Shown: positions 7,992 through 17,407, counted from the first letter of the stretch. The stretch: DNA of 33,032 bases from Chitinophagaceae bacterium (GCA_947476485.1 CANJQU010000044.1:1-33032); one strand, 5' to 3'. Numbers and translations are program-made. The notes: generated by a model not told the origin, from the letters alone.

Positions 7992-8804
7992 TTATTGGGC
8001 TGTCCAGCCTGCATCAACAGGTAGCGCAATACCTGTAATGGTGCCTGCCTGGTCGGATGCGAGGAACAGTGTGGTTTGCGCAAGCAGTTCCACAGGCACA
8101 AATTCCTTCACCGCATGGCGCTGGAGGAATATTTTTTCAACCACTTCTTTTTCGGTCATGTTGTGGGCTTTCGCCTGCTGCGGTATTTGCGACTCCACCA
8201 GTTGGGTGTCTACATAGCCGGGGCAGATAGCATTGCAGGTGATACCATACGGTGCGCCTTCAAGGCCAATAGTTTTGGTGAAGCCCACCAGGCCATGCTT
8301 GGCCGCGACATAGGCGCTTTTAAATTCAGACGCAGCAAGGCCATGTGCAGATGCAATATTAATGATGCGCCCGAATTTGTGCTCCTTCATGGTTGCCCAC
8401 GCGGCCTTGGTAACATGAAATGCAGCCGTTAAGTTTATAGCAATAATTGCGTCCCATTTTTCTTCAGGAAACTGATCTATAGGTGCTACATGCTGTATTC
8501 CGGCGTTGTTTACGAGCACATCTATCGTCCCGAATGTTTTTACGGCATTTGCTACCATATCCCGGATCGCGGCGGGCTGCATGAGGTTTGCAGGTGAAAA
8601 GGTGTGAGCAACATTGAATTCATCGGCAACCTGCTGCGCAATTTCAGCGCCATTGGCTTCCAGTCCATTGAATGCAATATTATATCCCGCAGCGGCAAAC
8701 GCTCTCGCTATTCCCAGCCCTATGCCGCTGGTGCTGCCCGTGATCAGAATTGTTTTAGCCACCGTTACTTTTTTAGATGGCAAACTTAATGTTTCTGAGA
8801 TCAT
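7992..8804 (-). CDS. 3-hydroxybutyrate dehydrogenase-type short-chain dehydrogenase
   Basis: A 270-residue NAD(P)-dependent short-chain dehydrogenase. The cofactor motif 'TGSTSGIG' is at 22-29, 'NNAG' at 99-102, and the catalytic Ser152, Tyr165 and Lys169 are all present ('YVAAK'). The segment 'CPGYVDTQLVESQIP', the conserved lid around 'FLQRHAVKEFV', and the C-terminus 'LPVDAGWTAQ' are typical of D-beta-hydroxybutyrate dehydrogenase, which interconverts 3-hydroxybutyrate and acetoacetate. The ATG at 8804 gives about 15 extra N-terminal residues; a GTG in front of 'AKTILITG' is an alternative start that matches the family length better. It heads a probable two-gene operon with the downstream hydrolase. 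Confidence 0.85.
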   Translation of the reverse strand: MISETLSLPSKKVTVAKTILITGSTSGIGLGIARAFAAAGYNIAFNGLEANGAEIAQQVADEFNVAHTFSPANLMQPAAIRDMVANAVKTFGTIDVLVNNAGIQHVAPIDQFPEEKWDAIIAINLTAAFHVTKAAWATMKEHKFGRIINIASAHGLAASEFKSAYVAAKHGLVGFTKTIGLEGAPYGITCNAICPGYVDTQLVESQIPQQAKAHNMTEKEVVEKIFLQRHAVKEFVPVELLAQTTLFLASDQAGTITGIALPVDAGWTAQ

Positions 8805-9047
8805 TCTGTCTTATTTTTTGCAAATGGTCTCCTGGTTCTTTGCCTTGCGTTGGTTTGCCACGGCACAATTTTTTCATCGTCAATTCTTTTTAAAAGAAGC
8901 TTCAATATCAATTTATGAAAAACCGGTTGAGTCATAAGGCTGAGGGAGAGCAGACCGCAAAACTGCATAAAAAAATACAGGCGGAGGGGCAAAGACAATA
9001 ACAGACATTTGGATCCTTTTACAATCCACGGGATAAAAACTATTCCA

Positions 9048-10250
9048 TTACCGGTTAAAGTCAAACAGGTGTGCGTTTTCGTTTTTCTTTTTGAGCAGCA
9101 TATCGCGGATGATCTCCGCGGCGATAACACTGAAAGTGATGCCATTGCCACCATAGCCCAAAGCGAAATAGGTATGTGGCCTTTCGGGAATAGCGCCTAT
9201 GTATGGAAGCCCGTCTTTAGTGACACCAAATGCGCCCGCCCAACTGAAATCTGCTTTGAGGTTTATGTGTCTCATTTTTTGAGAAAATGAGTGAATAAGC
9301 ATCTCCGTCTTTCTTTTTATCCGGGCATCTCTTATTTGCGGATTGTGGAAGAAATCATCTTTGCCTCCCAGAAGTATCCTGTTTTTGTCGGCTATTCTGA
9401 AGTACATATATGGCGTTGCTGTTTCCCACATCAGGCTATTCTTGTGCCATAACAGATCTTCCCGCACCGGTTCTGAAACAAGTGCATAAGTGGCGTGTAT
9501 CTCAGCGATCTTTTTCGGAACATATTTCTGACTTTCATAACCGCAGGCGATCACCAGTTTCTTTGCCTTTATCGTGTGACCGGTTGCGGTGGTAAGTGTT
9601 ACGCCGCGTCGCTCATGACTTATATCACTTATCGTGGTGTTACTGAAAATTGTATGCCCTTCATGCCTGAAAGCCCCCAACAGGGCATGCGTCAGCATGT
9701 ATGCATCCACTTCGCCGCCATCGGCCGAGAATATTGCCCCAGGTGCGTCAAGACCAAATATTTTATTCACGTCGGCGGCTTCCAGCCATTCCGCATTAAA
9801 CCCATGCTCACGCCGCATCACGTATTCATTATACAACTCGCCTCTGTGCTTTTTGAAGCTGGCATAGTGGAGGCTGGGACGGATAGAAAAATCAAACGCA
9901 GGTTCCAGTTTTTTACAAATTGATTCAATATCATAAATAGCTTTCCTGCACAGCCGGTAGCTCTTCACCGCATTTTGCTTGCCGACATAAGCACTCAGTT
10001 TTGTTAAAGGTGTATCGATCTCATACTGAAGGAAAGCTGTGCTGGCGGCTGTGCTGCCCATGCCTGCATGTCGTCGGTCAAATACTGCAACATCGAAACC
10101 CGAATTGCGAAGATAATATGCGGTTAAAGCGCCACTTACACCCGCACCCATTATTGCTATATCGGTTTTTATGTTCTCGTCCAGTGATGGGTAAGTGGCC
10201 ACGATGCCATCTTTCATTAACCAAAAAGGGTTATGTGAGTATAGGTCCAT
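9048..10250 (-). CDS. FAD-dependent amino-acid/amine oxidoreductase (DAO family)
   Basis: A 400-residue flavoprotein. The dinucleotide-binding motif 'GAGVSG' lies at residues 35-40, followed by 'DVAVFDRRHAGMGST', which holds the ribose-binding acidic residue and the second Gly-rich contact typical of D-amino-acid oxidase, glycine oxidase and PuuB-like enzymes. The C-terminal FAD contact 'YFALGYGGNGITFS' is also present. No signal peptide and no membrane segment. The reaction is probably oxidation of an amine or amino acid with FAD; substrate unknown. No Rieske [2Fe-2S] domain follows, unlike some longer relatives. It is separated by 243 bases from the hydroxybutyrate dehydrogenase gene and probably transcribed alone. 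Confidence 0.85.
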   Translation of the reverse strand: MDLYSHNPFWLMKDGIVATYPSLDENIKTDIAIMGAGVSGALTAYYLRNSGFDVAVFDRRHAGMGSTAASTAFLQYEIDTPLTKLSAYVGKQNAVKSYRLCRKAIYDIESICKKLEPAFDFSIRPSLHYASFKKHRGELYNEYVMRREHGFNAEWLEAADVNKIFGLDAPGAIFSADGGEVDAYMLTHALLGAFRHEGHTIFSNTTISDISHERRGVTLTTATGHTIKAKKLVIACGYESQKYVPKKIAEIHATYALVSEPVREDLLWHKNSLMWETATPYMYFRIADKNRILLGGKDDFFHNPQIRDARIKRKTEMLIHSFSQKMRHINLKADFSWAGAFGVTKDGLPYIGAIPERPHTYFALGYGGNGITFSVIAAEIIRDMLLKKKNENAHLFDFNR

Positions 10251-10391
10251 AACTGACAGCTATATAAATAATGCCATAACGACATTTACCGCATCAGTTT
10301 TATAGAAATTGTAAATTAAGATTACCGAGTATTACGATCATATTCCTCCGATGAGCGGCCCGCTGGTGAAGTCACTCCCTGTATCAGTAGT

Positions 10392-10426
10392 ATCATAAAA
10401 CAGCCGGGTTACGGCTGTTTTATGAT
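10392..10426 (-). terminator. 15-bp perfect hairpin, probable bidirectional terminator
   Basis: A perfect 15-bp stem (10392-10406 with 10412-10426) with a 5-base loop. It lies 15 bases after the stop of the small membrane protein gene on the minus strand and 140 bases before the oxidoreductase start, so it most likely ends the former transcript. The flanking T content is modest (TTTTAT within the stem). Confidence 0.6.
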
Positions 10427-10440
10427 GGCTGAACTTTTCT

Positions 10441-10593
10441 TTATACATTTCCTTTGCGGATAATGCCCAGCAAGAAGGAAACGATAGCAAGTACTAATAA
10501 GACGTAGATTATACCGCCTGCATGCCAGGCAAATTCTCCCAATGCCCATCCTATAAGGAGGATAACGGCAATGATATACAATAGGCTTCTCAT
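10441..10593 (-). CDS. lmo0937-family small membrane protein
   Basis: A 50-residue protein with two hydrophobic helices (about 3-17 and 26-44) separated by 'ALGEFAWHAGG', ending in a basic tail 'IIRKGNV'. This matches the lmo0937 family of tiny bacterial membrane proteins, typically about 50 residues with a Trp/His-Gly turn. Role unknown; relatives are often stress-induced, which is general family knowledge and not visible here. It is a single gene with a strong hairpin right after its stop. Confidence 0.85.
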   Translation of the reverse strand: MRSLLYIIAVILLIGWALGEFAWHAGGIIYVLLVLAIVSFLLGIIRKGNV

Positions 10594-10770
10594 GGCAATT
10601 AGTTTTAGTTGCATTAATGTATAATAATACCGTGCCTGCGAAGGTGGGGCCTACAGCAATACTGCTACAGGCGTAGCCTCAATTGGGTAGGGAGGCGATG
10701 GTGTGCGCATTGCACTTTGTAATTGGAAGGTAAGGATACCATTCATGAGAACGGACCGCATTGATCGTTT

Positions 10771-12270
10771 CTATTTCGCAAGGGCATTTTCAGTAGCTTT
10801 CGTTATGATTTTCATAAATCCGGCATCATCATGTAAAATTTTGAAGGCCGGCTCTGTTTTTAGTTTTGCAGCTTCACTGTAACCAACCGAGACTGCCTCG
10901 CTAAGCGATGCTAGCGCCGCATGCTTGTCTCCTTTCTGCATAAAATATAAGGCTGATAGATACCCACAGTCAGGATTCTTAGGATCTGCTAATTTAAAGA
11001 TAGCCAGGTATTTTGCGGCATTGGGCAGATCGCCGGTTTTAAGCGCACGGTCTGAATACATATATCCGATCAGGCCCAGGTAGTTTACGAGGCGTTTATT
11101 CATAAGTGCCTCTTGCGGAGTTTTTGCGTGGTGCACCTCTTTATTCAGTTGCCCTATTTTATGTGCCCACCATTGTTCACTCTGTACCGGGAATTGTTTT
11201 TGCAGTTCCTGTTGCTGCATTGTCTCTTTTTGCCTTAGTAGCTCGCGTGCGGCAACAGCGCTTTTATACACCGCGCTATTGTCCAGTTCTGCCAGTTGCT
11301 GCCGGTATGCAGTGATATCTGCCAGCCCGTTCAGCGCTCGTTCAGTTCCGGAAACAAGGTTGCGGGCCTTTGTCCAGTCTTTGGCCAATGTTGCCGTTGC
11401 TATGCGTTTATCGAAGTCTGTTTTGAATGTTTTAATCAATGTGTCATTCACCGGCTGCAAATGCGTTTTCATTGCGTTCAGTTGGAGCCAAAGCAAGCCC
11501 GTCTGAAAATCTGTTGCGGATGGCCAGCCATGTATGCCGCTGCTGGTTAGCAATTGATGAGTAAATCCATTTTGTTCCAGCGCCATATCCAGTTGTTCCA
11601 TTTCACCCAGGTTGAAATCATAGTCCCCCACGATGCCGAAGTAATCAAACTTGTTTTGAAGCGGCTGCTGCACCTGCGGAAACCCGGCGGCGCTGCCGAT
11701 CACCCCGGCTATACCGCCCTGGAGTATCGCAATGGAGGCTGCAACCCGTGCGCCACCGGAAAACCCGGAAGTGTATATGCGTTTACTGTCGATGTTTATA
11801 CGTGTTCTTGTATCGTCCATAAGGATTTGAGCATCCCTGCTGGTTACTTCCCACGGAGTACCGTTCTGCGAAACATTGGAACCCACAAACACAAATCCAT
11901 ACTTTTCTGCAATGCCTTTATATGCTCTTACCGGCATGGAGCCGCGGGCATGGGCATCGAAGAAAAACAGGCATGGAAATGATCGCTCCGGGGTATAAAA
12001 AGACGGCAGATATAAAGCGTAAGTCTGGCCACCTTCCTTGCGGCACGCCACGCTGTCTGTTACGACTCCATTCGGCAACGTGGTGTCATACATGAGCGCT
12101 GATGCCGCTGCCGGATCTAAAGTCGGTGTATTGGTTTGCGCTCCGTTTCCTGCTCCGCAGGAAAACAGGACGACCATCAGTGCGGTGATCAGTAAAGATG
12201 TGTTGTTGGCCACAAATGTTTTAGCTGTCTTTAAAGACCGGCGTGACACAAATGTAGAAAAGTATTGCAT
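10771..12270 (-). CDS. lipoprotein with alpha/beta-hydrolase domain and helical-repeat C-terminus
   Basis: A 499-residue protein with a lipobox cysteine at residue 38 ('VVLFSCGAG') after a rather long 30-residue leader, so a later start cannot be excluded. Residues about 65-265 form an alpha/beta hydrolase resembling the PHB-depolymerase/feruloyl-esterase group: 'ALYLPSFY' at 85-92, nucleophile motif 'GFSGG' with Ser171, and a possible His in 'SSGIHGW'. Residues about 270-499 are helical and end with TPR-like repeats ('ALYFMQKGDKHAALASLSEA'). Substrate unknown; the enzyme should act in the periplasm or at the cell surface. It diverges from the TPR gene at 12382, and the two share the same short promoter region. 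Confidence 0.75.
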   Translation of the reverse strand: MQYFSTFVSRRSLKTAKTFVANNTSLLITALMVVLFSCGAGNGAQTNTPTLDPAAASALMYDTTLPNGVVTDSVACRKEGGQTYALYLPSFYTPERSFPCLFFFDAHARGSMPVRAYKGIAEKYGFVFVGSNVSQNGTPWEVTSRDAQILMDDTRTRINIDSKRIYTSGFSGGARVAASIAILQGGIAGVIGSAAGFPQVQQPLQNKFDYFGIVGDYDFNLGEMEQLDMALEQNGFTHQLLTSSGIHGWPSATDFQTGLLWLQLNAMKTHLQPVNDTLIKTFKTDFDKRIATATLAKDWTKARNLVSGTERALNGLADITAYRQQLAELDNSAVYKSAVAARELLRQKETMQQQELQKQFPVQSEQWWAHKIGQLNKEVHHAKTPQEALMNKRLVNYLGLIGYMYSDRALKTGDLPNAAKYLAIFKLADPKNPDCGYLSALYFMQKGDKHAALASLSEAVSVGYSEAAKLKTEPAFKILHDDAGFMKIITKATENALAK

Positions 12271-12381
12271 TTCAGGTTGGCCAGCGTATTGTTACACGGG
12301 CTATTTCGGTATGGTTTTTCTGCAACGCTTTCCAAAAATAAAAGCAATTATTCACTACTTTTAAATCAAAATCTCACAATA

Positions 12382-13632
12382 ATGAAGTCGCTGTTATTTA
12401 TCGTTATGATGGTGTTTGTTTCGCCTGCCTTTGCTCAACGCATAAATCTCGATTCTGCCCGGATCTACCTGTCACAGGATAACTACAAAAAGGCGCTTCC
12501 CTTTGCAAATGAAGCGGTAAAGAATATTAAGACCAGGGATGACCCCGAGGCGTGGTTTCTCCGCGGCATGGCATACCTGCAACTCGCGCAGGATGAAGCG
12601 GCAAAGAGCCCGAATGCTATAACCGAGGCATATGGTTCCTTTCTGAAGACCTTGACACTGAAGCCCGATTACGGCTCCGAGATAAATAACCCCTTATATT
12701 CTGTAGCAATAGTTAAGTTCAACAGGGGAAGTGCGCTGTATTCAGAAAAGTCGTTCGATCGCTCATACAACGAGTTTGCAGAGGTTGCTGCTATCTATAA
12801 GATGGGGGGAGGTAAAAGATTCCTGGATAATGCAGAGTTTAAAGCTGTGCAGGTCGATGCACGTAAAAATGCAGCATTCGCGGCAAACAGTGCCGGTCGT
12901 GGCAGCGTTGCATCCGCATTGCTTGAAGACCTGGTGAAGAATGAGTCTAAAGACGACTCTGATGTATACCAGGCGCTTATAGAGATTTACGAGGCAGGCA
13001 AATTTATTCCGGAGGAGCTGAATGTGATAAAGGCGGCCCGTAAGCAGTTTCCTGAAAACGAATCATTCCGCCTTGCGGAGATCAATTACTACCTCGGCAA
13101 TGGTCCAAGAGAGGAACTGCGGCCAAAGCTGGAGGAAGCCGTAAGGCGGGATTCCGGAAATGCAGACCTGTTGTTTAACCTGGCCAATGTGTACCTGGAA
13201 GCAGCGTTCCCGGCCAATGCCGAGGGTAAACTGGTCGCGCTCCCTGCTAACTTCGCAGAGACATTTGCAAAGGCAGAGCATTCGTATGACCGGGCCTTGA
13301 AATTGTCTTCCGGCGATGCAAACCGCAATTATAATTTCGCCCTGCTGTACTACAATTATGCCCGCTGGTACAACCAGCAGATGACAGATAACCCAAATGC
13401 TGACAATAAAACACTATCGGATCTGAAAGCCAAAAGAAATGAGCAGTTCTCAAAAGCGATTCCCTATTTTGAGAAGAGTTATTCGATCATCGATGCGCGG
13501 ACAGGAGCAATAACTGACGCAGACAAAGCAACCTGCCACAACCTTGCTACCGTTCTCCGGGAGATATATACCCAGAACGGAGATGCCGCAAACAAAGCGC
13601 GGATGGATAAGGCGGCTGAAAAATGGAAATGA
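12382..13632 (+). CDS. exported tetratricopeptide-repeat protein
   Basis: I choose the ATG at 12382 (416 residues), which starts directly with a signal peptide ending 'VSPAFAQ' at about residue 19; a longer reading from 12265 overlaps the divergent gene and adds an unlikely leader. The mature protein is almost entirely helical with TPR-type units, e.g. residues 25-60 ('ARIYLSQDNYKKALPFANEA') and a later unit around 'YFEKSYSI'. No catalytic motif is visible. Such periplasmic TPR proteins usually scaffold protein interactions. It is divergent from the hydrolase/helical-repeat lipoprotein gene, so a joint function is possible but unproven. Confidence 0.85.
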   Translation: MKSLLFIVMMVFVSPAFAQRINLDSARIYLSQDNYKKALPFANEAVKNIKTRDDPEAWFLRGMAYLQLAQDEAAKSPNAITEAYGSFLKTLTLKPDYGSEINNPLYSVAIVKFNRGSALYSEKSFDRSYNEFAEVAAIYKMGGGKRFLDNAEFKAVQVDARKNAAFAANSAGRGSVASALLEDLVKNESKDDSDVYQALIEIYEAGKFIPEELNVIKAARKQFPENESFRLAEINYYLGNGPREELRPKLEEAVRRDSGNADLLFNLANVYLEAAFPANAEGKLVALPANFAETFAKAEHSYDRALKLSSGDANRNYNFALLYYNYARWYNQQMTDNPNADNKTLSDLKAKRNEQFSKAIPYFEKSYSIIDARTGAITDADKATCHNLATVLREIYTQNGDAANKARMDKAAEKWK

Positions 13633-13686
13633 TCACGCTCGCCTAAAAGGCAGCGGTTTCAGAAAAATACTGCAAATGCGGAACGC

Positions 13687-14154
13687 TTATTGTTTCACAC
13701 CTGTGAACGCACATGTAGTAGAGGTGGCGCTGGTAACAACGGTGGTATACGTAAGTACACCGGTTGTGCTCAAAAGGCCATTCCCCGAGATCAGGTAGCC
13801 AGCGCCGCAGTTATCAGAGAAGTTTTGAGGCGCGATGCTGAAATGATACTCATTTACTGTGCCCTCTACAGGCACTGTACGGTAGCAGGTAGACAAGCCG
13901 AATGATTCTCCGATCGTGATAAGATTGCCATCAGCTCCCACACCAAAATAGGACACAACATTTGGGGTAGTAGTGGTTACCGTAGGGGTTAAGGTGGGCC
14001 AGCAGGTCATGCTGCCGCTCCAGTCTCCGGCAAACTTTACGTTTGCAGTCTCAGGAGCAGTTTTTTTGCAGGATGTAAATGATATTGCTGCGATCGCTGC
14101 AACCACGAGTAATGCTGTAAAATTATTTCTAACAGATTGTAAATTCTGCGTCAT
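13687..14154 (-). CDS. small lipoprotein, function unknown
   Basis: A 155-residue lipoprotein; the hydrophobic signal segment ends in a lipobox 'SFTSCKKT' with Cys29. The mature part is Thr/Val-rich with several Cys residues ('SGSMTCWP', 'LSTCYRT', 'NCGAGY', 'TTCAF'), suggesting a disulphide-bonded beta-sandwich. No family recognised. It is convergent with the TPR gene (54 bases between stops). No other gene is linked to it. The 262-base gap upstream (14155-14416) contains no convincing ORF or hairpin. Confidence 0.7.
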   Translation of the reverse strand: MTQNLQSVRNNFTALLVVAAIAAISFTSCKKTAPETANVKFAGDWSGSMTCWPTLTPTVTTTTPNVVSYFGVGADGNLITIGESFGLSTCYRTVPVEGTVNEYHFSIAPQNFSDNCGAGYLISGNGLLSTTGVLTYTTVVTSATSTTCAFTGVKQ

Positions 14155-14416
14155 ACGTGTGTGTCTTTAAATAGAATTAGGCTAAATATAGTACTAAAAA
14201 CCAAAAATATAAAAATTACGTCAAAATCGCGCATTGAAATCAGGTAAACGGGATATACACAAAGTATTGAAGAACACAAATGATGAGTCCCTCCGGTGGT
14301 TTCCAATATTTTGACTGGCAACTGGCGTGTGAGCAATAACTGGGCATCCGGCGCGGGTATACGGGTGTCCGGAGCAAATACATACTGGTTTATCGGTAGA
14401 ATTCGATAAAAAGGAA

Positions 14417-15454
14417 CTAACTTTTCTCCAGCCCAGCTATGATCTTCTTTATCCGGTCTTTCTGATCTGCCGGCGCCTTAGAGAGTGCGATCTTATAGTT
14501 GCTCAACGAGAGTTTGCGGTCTCCTGCATTATTGTATGCCTCGCCCAGGCTGTCATATGCGTTCCAGCTACCAGGATGTTTTTTTATGTTCAGCTTGAAC
14601 ACCTCAAGCGCAGTGGGCATATCCTTTTCATTCATTAGTTCATAGCCAAAAAGGTTTGCCTGGGTCTCATTTGCCAGTTCAACCAGCGACATTACTTTGC
14701 TCTTTGTTTCAGCCGCTTCTTTCGCATTGCCCATCAGCTCCAGCAGTTGTGCCTTGGCCACCATATTGGTATAGTTCTCTTCCATCCGTAGCGAATTGTC
14801 GATCCACTTCAGCGCTTCATCATAGTTGATCTTATTCATGATGCAGTAGTGGGCAGCTTCTTCCCAGCCATGCCACCCAAAACCGGCTTTGTTTCTCAGT
14901 TGTTCGCGGATATGCCTCAGTGCTACTGCATTTACATCTACGCCTACAGTAAATGAGACCCGGATTTTCTCCCACGAAAGAGTGACTGCCGCTGAGGTCG
15001 CTTTGCGATCGGTGAAATTATAGCCCAGCCAATCCTGTAGCTTTCCTGTTTCCGGCTTCACTTTTACGCGCAGTGCATCTTCGTTTTCCCGGTAAAAAAA
15101 GCTGCCCCATGATGTATGGTTCTTCGAAAAAATGATCACCCACTCATTTGCGTTAGGGATCATGTGCAGCCCGTATGTTCCTGCTGGCAGATCGCTGCCG
15201 TTTATCTTTACATCATCGGTAAACGATATGGTGGTATTCTCGTTTGCCCCTGCACGCCATACTTTGCCGTAAGGCACCAGGTCGTCCCATATTTTCCTGC
15301 CGTTCACATAGGGGCTGTGGTACACGATCGTTATATCGGTATATCCTATGCGTTGTGTCACCTCTGCCCGTTGGCTCACTTCAGGCAGTTCAAGATTTTG
15401 AGCAAAGGCGCTCACAGAGATCAGCATCAATAAAGAGCAGAAGAGTGTTTTCAT
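14417..15454 (-). CDS. DUF2911 domain protein with TPR tail, exported
   Basis: I start at the ATG at 15454 (345 residues), which opens a signal peptide ending 'VSAFAQ'; the upstream 39 codons are not signal-like. Residues about 22-170 match DUF2911, with the hallmark 'YGKVWRAGANENTTISF' and 'GTYGLHMIPN'. The C-terminal half (about 200-345) is helical with TPR-like units, including 'AYDSLGEAYNNAGDRKLSLS'. DUF2911 proteins are abundant in Bacteroidota and presumably periplasmic; no biochemical function is established to my knowledge. It is a single gene, divergent from the methyltransferase at 15637 across a 182-base intergenic region. Confidence 0.88.
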   Translation of the reverse strand: MKTLFCSLLMLISVSAFAQNLELPEVSQRAEVTQRIGYTDITIVYHSPYVNGRKIWDDLVPYGKVWRAGANENTTISFTDDVKINGSDLPAGTYGLHMIPNANEWVIIFSKNHTSWGSFFYRENEDALRVKVKPETGKLQDWLGYNFTDRKATSAAVTLSWEKIRVSFTVGVDVNAVALRHIREQLRNKAGFGWHGWEEAAHYCIMNKINYDEALKWIDNSLRMEENYTNMVAKAQLLELMGNAKEAAETKSKVMSLVELANETQANLFGYELMNEKDMPTALEVFKLNIKKHPGSWNAYDSLGEAYNNAGDRKLSLSNYKIALSKAPADQKDRIKKIIAGLEKS

Positions 15455-15636
15455 CGCAGTATAATTTGAGTAGTTAGCAGATCCCGGCATTGTGCCGTTG
15501 TTGCTAACGAAGGTAGGGTAGTGCTCATGAAAAGAAGGTGTGAGGAAAAGGGGGAATTTTGAAGGTAGCACATCATTAATATTGGCGCTCCGGTATTATA
15601 TATACCTTAGCTATTATTCAGCATGCCGCCATTGAT

Positions 15637-16248
15637 ATGAAAAGCAAACTATTGGAATCTTTCGGGAATATAGATATATACATCTTCGACCAATTGCTGA
15701 AGGGCAGATTTGACAATTGTGAAAAGATACTCGATGTTGGCTGCGGCGGTGGAAGGAATATTTTTTATTTCCTGAAAAATGGTTTTGATGTTTTCGGGGT
15801 AGATGTGGATGCCGGTGCAATTGAGTCTGTTAAGGCGATGGCACAACAACAGGCGCCCGGAATACCTTCTGCTAATTTTGTTCTCGCAAGGGTAGAGGAT
15901 ATGCCATTCCAGGATGCATTCTTTGATCTCGTCATCTGCAGCGCTGTGCTGCATTTTGCAAATGATAAGGAAAATTTTGAGCAAATGCTGCGGTCGGTAT
16001 GGCGAGTCCTGAAACCGGGTGGTTTCTTCTTTGCTCGTCTTGCTTCTGATATCGGTATTGAAGCACTGGTGAAACCTTTGGAGAACGGCAGATACCTCCT
16101 GCCCGATGGGTCGGTACGTTACCTGGTTAGTCATAATGCGTTGATGCACTATACGGAAGAGCTAGGCGGTGAACTATTTGAACCAATAAAGACAACCGTT
16201 GTTGACAACCTGCGGGCAATGACAACATGGTGCATGAAGAAGCTTTAG
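15637..16248 (+). CDS. class I SAM-dependent methyltransferase
   Basis: A 203-residue methyltransferase of the Rossmann-fold class I type. Motif I 'ILDVGCGGGR' is at 31-40, the SAM-ribose acidic motif 'GVDVD' at 54-58, the adenine-contact region 'VEDMPFQDAFFDLV' and the post-III motif 'VLKPGGFFFA' follow in the usual order. The substrate is not evident. The C-terminal part is short, with no substrate-specificity domain, as in Methyltransf_11-type small-molecule enzymes. It is monocistronic between a divergent and a convergent gene. Confidence 0.88.
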   Translation: MKSKLLESFGNIDIYIFDQLLKGRFDNCEKILDVGCGGGRNIFYFLKNGFDVFGVDVDAGAIESVKAMAQQQAPGIPSANFVLARVEDMPFQDAFFDLVICSAVLHFANDKENFEQMLRSVWRVLKPGGFFFARLASDIGIEALVKPLENGRYLLPDGSVRYLVSHNALMHYTEELGGELFEPIKTTVVDNLRAMTTWCMKKL

Positions 16249-16297
16249 CGCCGGGGTAAATTTATTTATCCGCTCCTGCGGCTACACGCGCCAGATC

Positions 16298-17338
16298 TCA
16301 GTTACTTACTTTCACTACCGCCACTTTTCCTCCTCCACCGGCCATGATGATCAGGTCACCGTGCCGGCTTCTTTTAACCACATGAAATTGTTTTTCATCA
16401 GAAAGCGGGAGCCAGTTATTGCCATTGTCATAAGAGATATCAATGCCTCCCGGGCCTGTAGCCAGAATAGTATTTGCATTGCGTACCGGCATAGAGCCGA
16501 TCACCGCTAGACATTCCCTGTATCCCCGGGTGGTTGATGCCGGTGCATTCCAGCTTTTTCCGCTATTGTAGGTAACAAACAGGTTAGCCGTGCGCAGCGA
16601 ATCCTGCATAAAGTCTCCACCGGCTATTACCCATGACTTTTTATCCAGGGCCAGAAATGAAAAAATGCCTGTGCTTGCCTTGCCTTGTAAAATAGGCGTA
16701 GAGATAGCTTCCCAGCATTTGCCCCTGTTTTCTGAAACCAGTAACCGCGATACTATGCCTCCTGTAGCAATAACTATTTTTCGGTTTCCTATCCACCTGA
16801 TGCCGGTACCGCTGGCAGCAAACGAAGCTTCTCCCCGGCTCATCAACGGGCATTCTCCGCGTGGATGTTCGATCCATGTTTTACCTCCATCAGTTGTGCT
16901 CAGTAACAGCAGACGACCGTTGATAGGATCGCCATATATGATCCCGTTTTTATGATCCCGGAAGTCTACACCATCAATAAACGCAGCCGTATCATTGTTC
17001 TCATAAACTTTTCGCCATGTGGCGCCGCCGTCTTCTGTTCGCAGTATATATGCCGGAGATCCGGCGTTTGCGATCACTGCGCTCCTGTTGTTAAAAGCAT
17101 ACAGGCTCCTGAAGTCACATTGCTCAAAGCCCTTCACCTGTCTGAAGTTCCAGTCTTTACCACCATTTAGAGTAACACCCACCCAGCCCTTACTGCCACT
17201 CACCCACGCCACGCTATCATCGATCACTGAAAGCCCGCGAAAGGAAGCATTGATTTTCGTATCCACCTGCCGCAACTCCATTTTCTGCGCAGAAGCTGAT
17301 GAAACAAAGACGATTAGAAACAGAAGATTTCTGAGCAT
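16298..17338 (-). CDS. exported BNR/Ycf48-like beta-propeller protein
   Basis: A protein of 346 residues from the ATG at 17338, which gives a compact signal peptide ending 'SSASAQ'; an ATG 12 bases upstream is also possible. Several Asp-box/BNR repeats are visible: 'NGGKDWNFR', 'EDGGATWRKVY', 'TDGGKTWIEH', 'NRGKCWEA', 'NSGKSWNAP' and 'DNGNNWLPLS', spaced as blades of a beta-propeller. In Bacteroidota such proteins are annotated as oxidoreductase or YCF48-related, but a sialidase-type active site is not visible. It is likely periplasmic or extracellular, role unknown. It lies downstream of the PqiA-like genes but is separated from them by a strong terminator. Confidence 0.8.
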   Translation of the reverse strand: MLRNLLFLIVFVSSASAQKMELRQVDTKINASFRGLSVIDDSVAWVSGSKGWVGVTLNGGKDWNFRQVKGFEQCDFRSLYAFNNRSAVIANAGSPAYILRTEDGGATWRKVYENNDTAAFIDGVDFRDHKNGIIYGDPINGRLLLLSTTDGGKTWIEHPRGECPLMSRGEASFAASGTGIRWIGNRKIVIATGGIVSRLLVSENRGKCWEAISTPILQGKASTGIFSFLALDKKSWVIAGGDFMQDSLRTANLFVTYNSGKSWNAPASTTRGYRECLAVIGSMPVRNANTILATGPGGIDISYDNGNNWLPLSDEKQFHVVKRSRHGDLIIMAGGGGKVAVVKVSN

Positions 17339-17370
17339 AGTTTCAGCCATTTCGGTTGTCTCAAGATAAT

Positions 17371-17407
17371 AAAAAAGCGAAGAGCGAAAGCCACATCGCT
17401 CTTCGCT
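17371..17407 (-). terminator. terminator of the PqiA-like operon
   Basis: On the minus strand a perfect 12-bp stem (17376-17387 with 17396-17407, 8-base loop) is followed by a run of six T (17371-17376). It lies 60 bases after the stop of the PqiA-like gene at 17470 and just upstream of the BNR gene, separating the two transcripts. The inner part is shared with the repeat at 24004. Confidence 0.8.
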
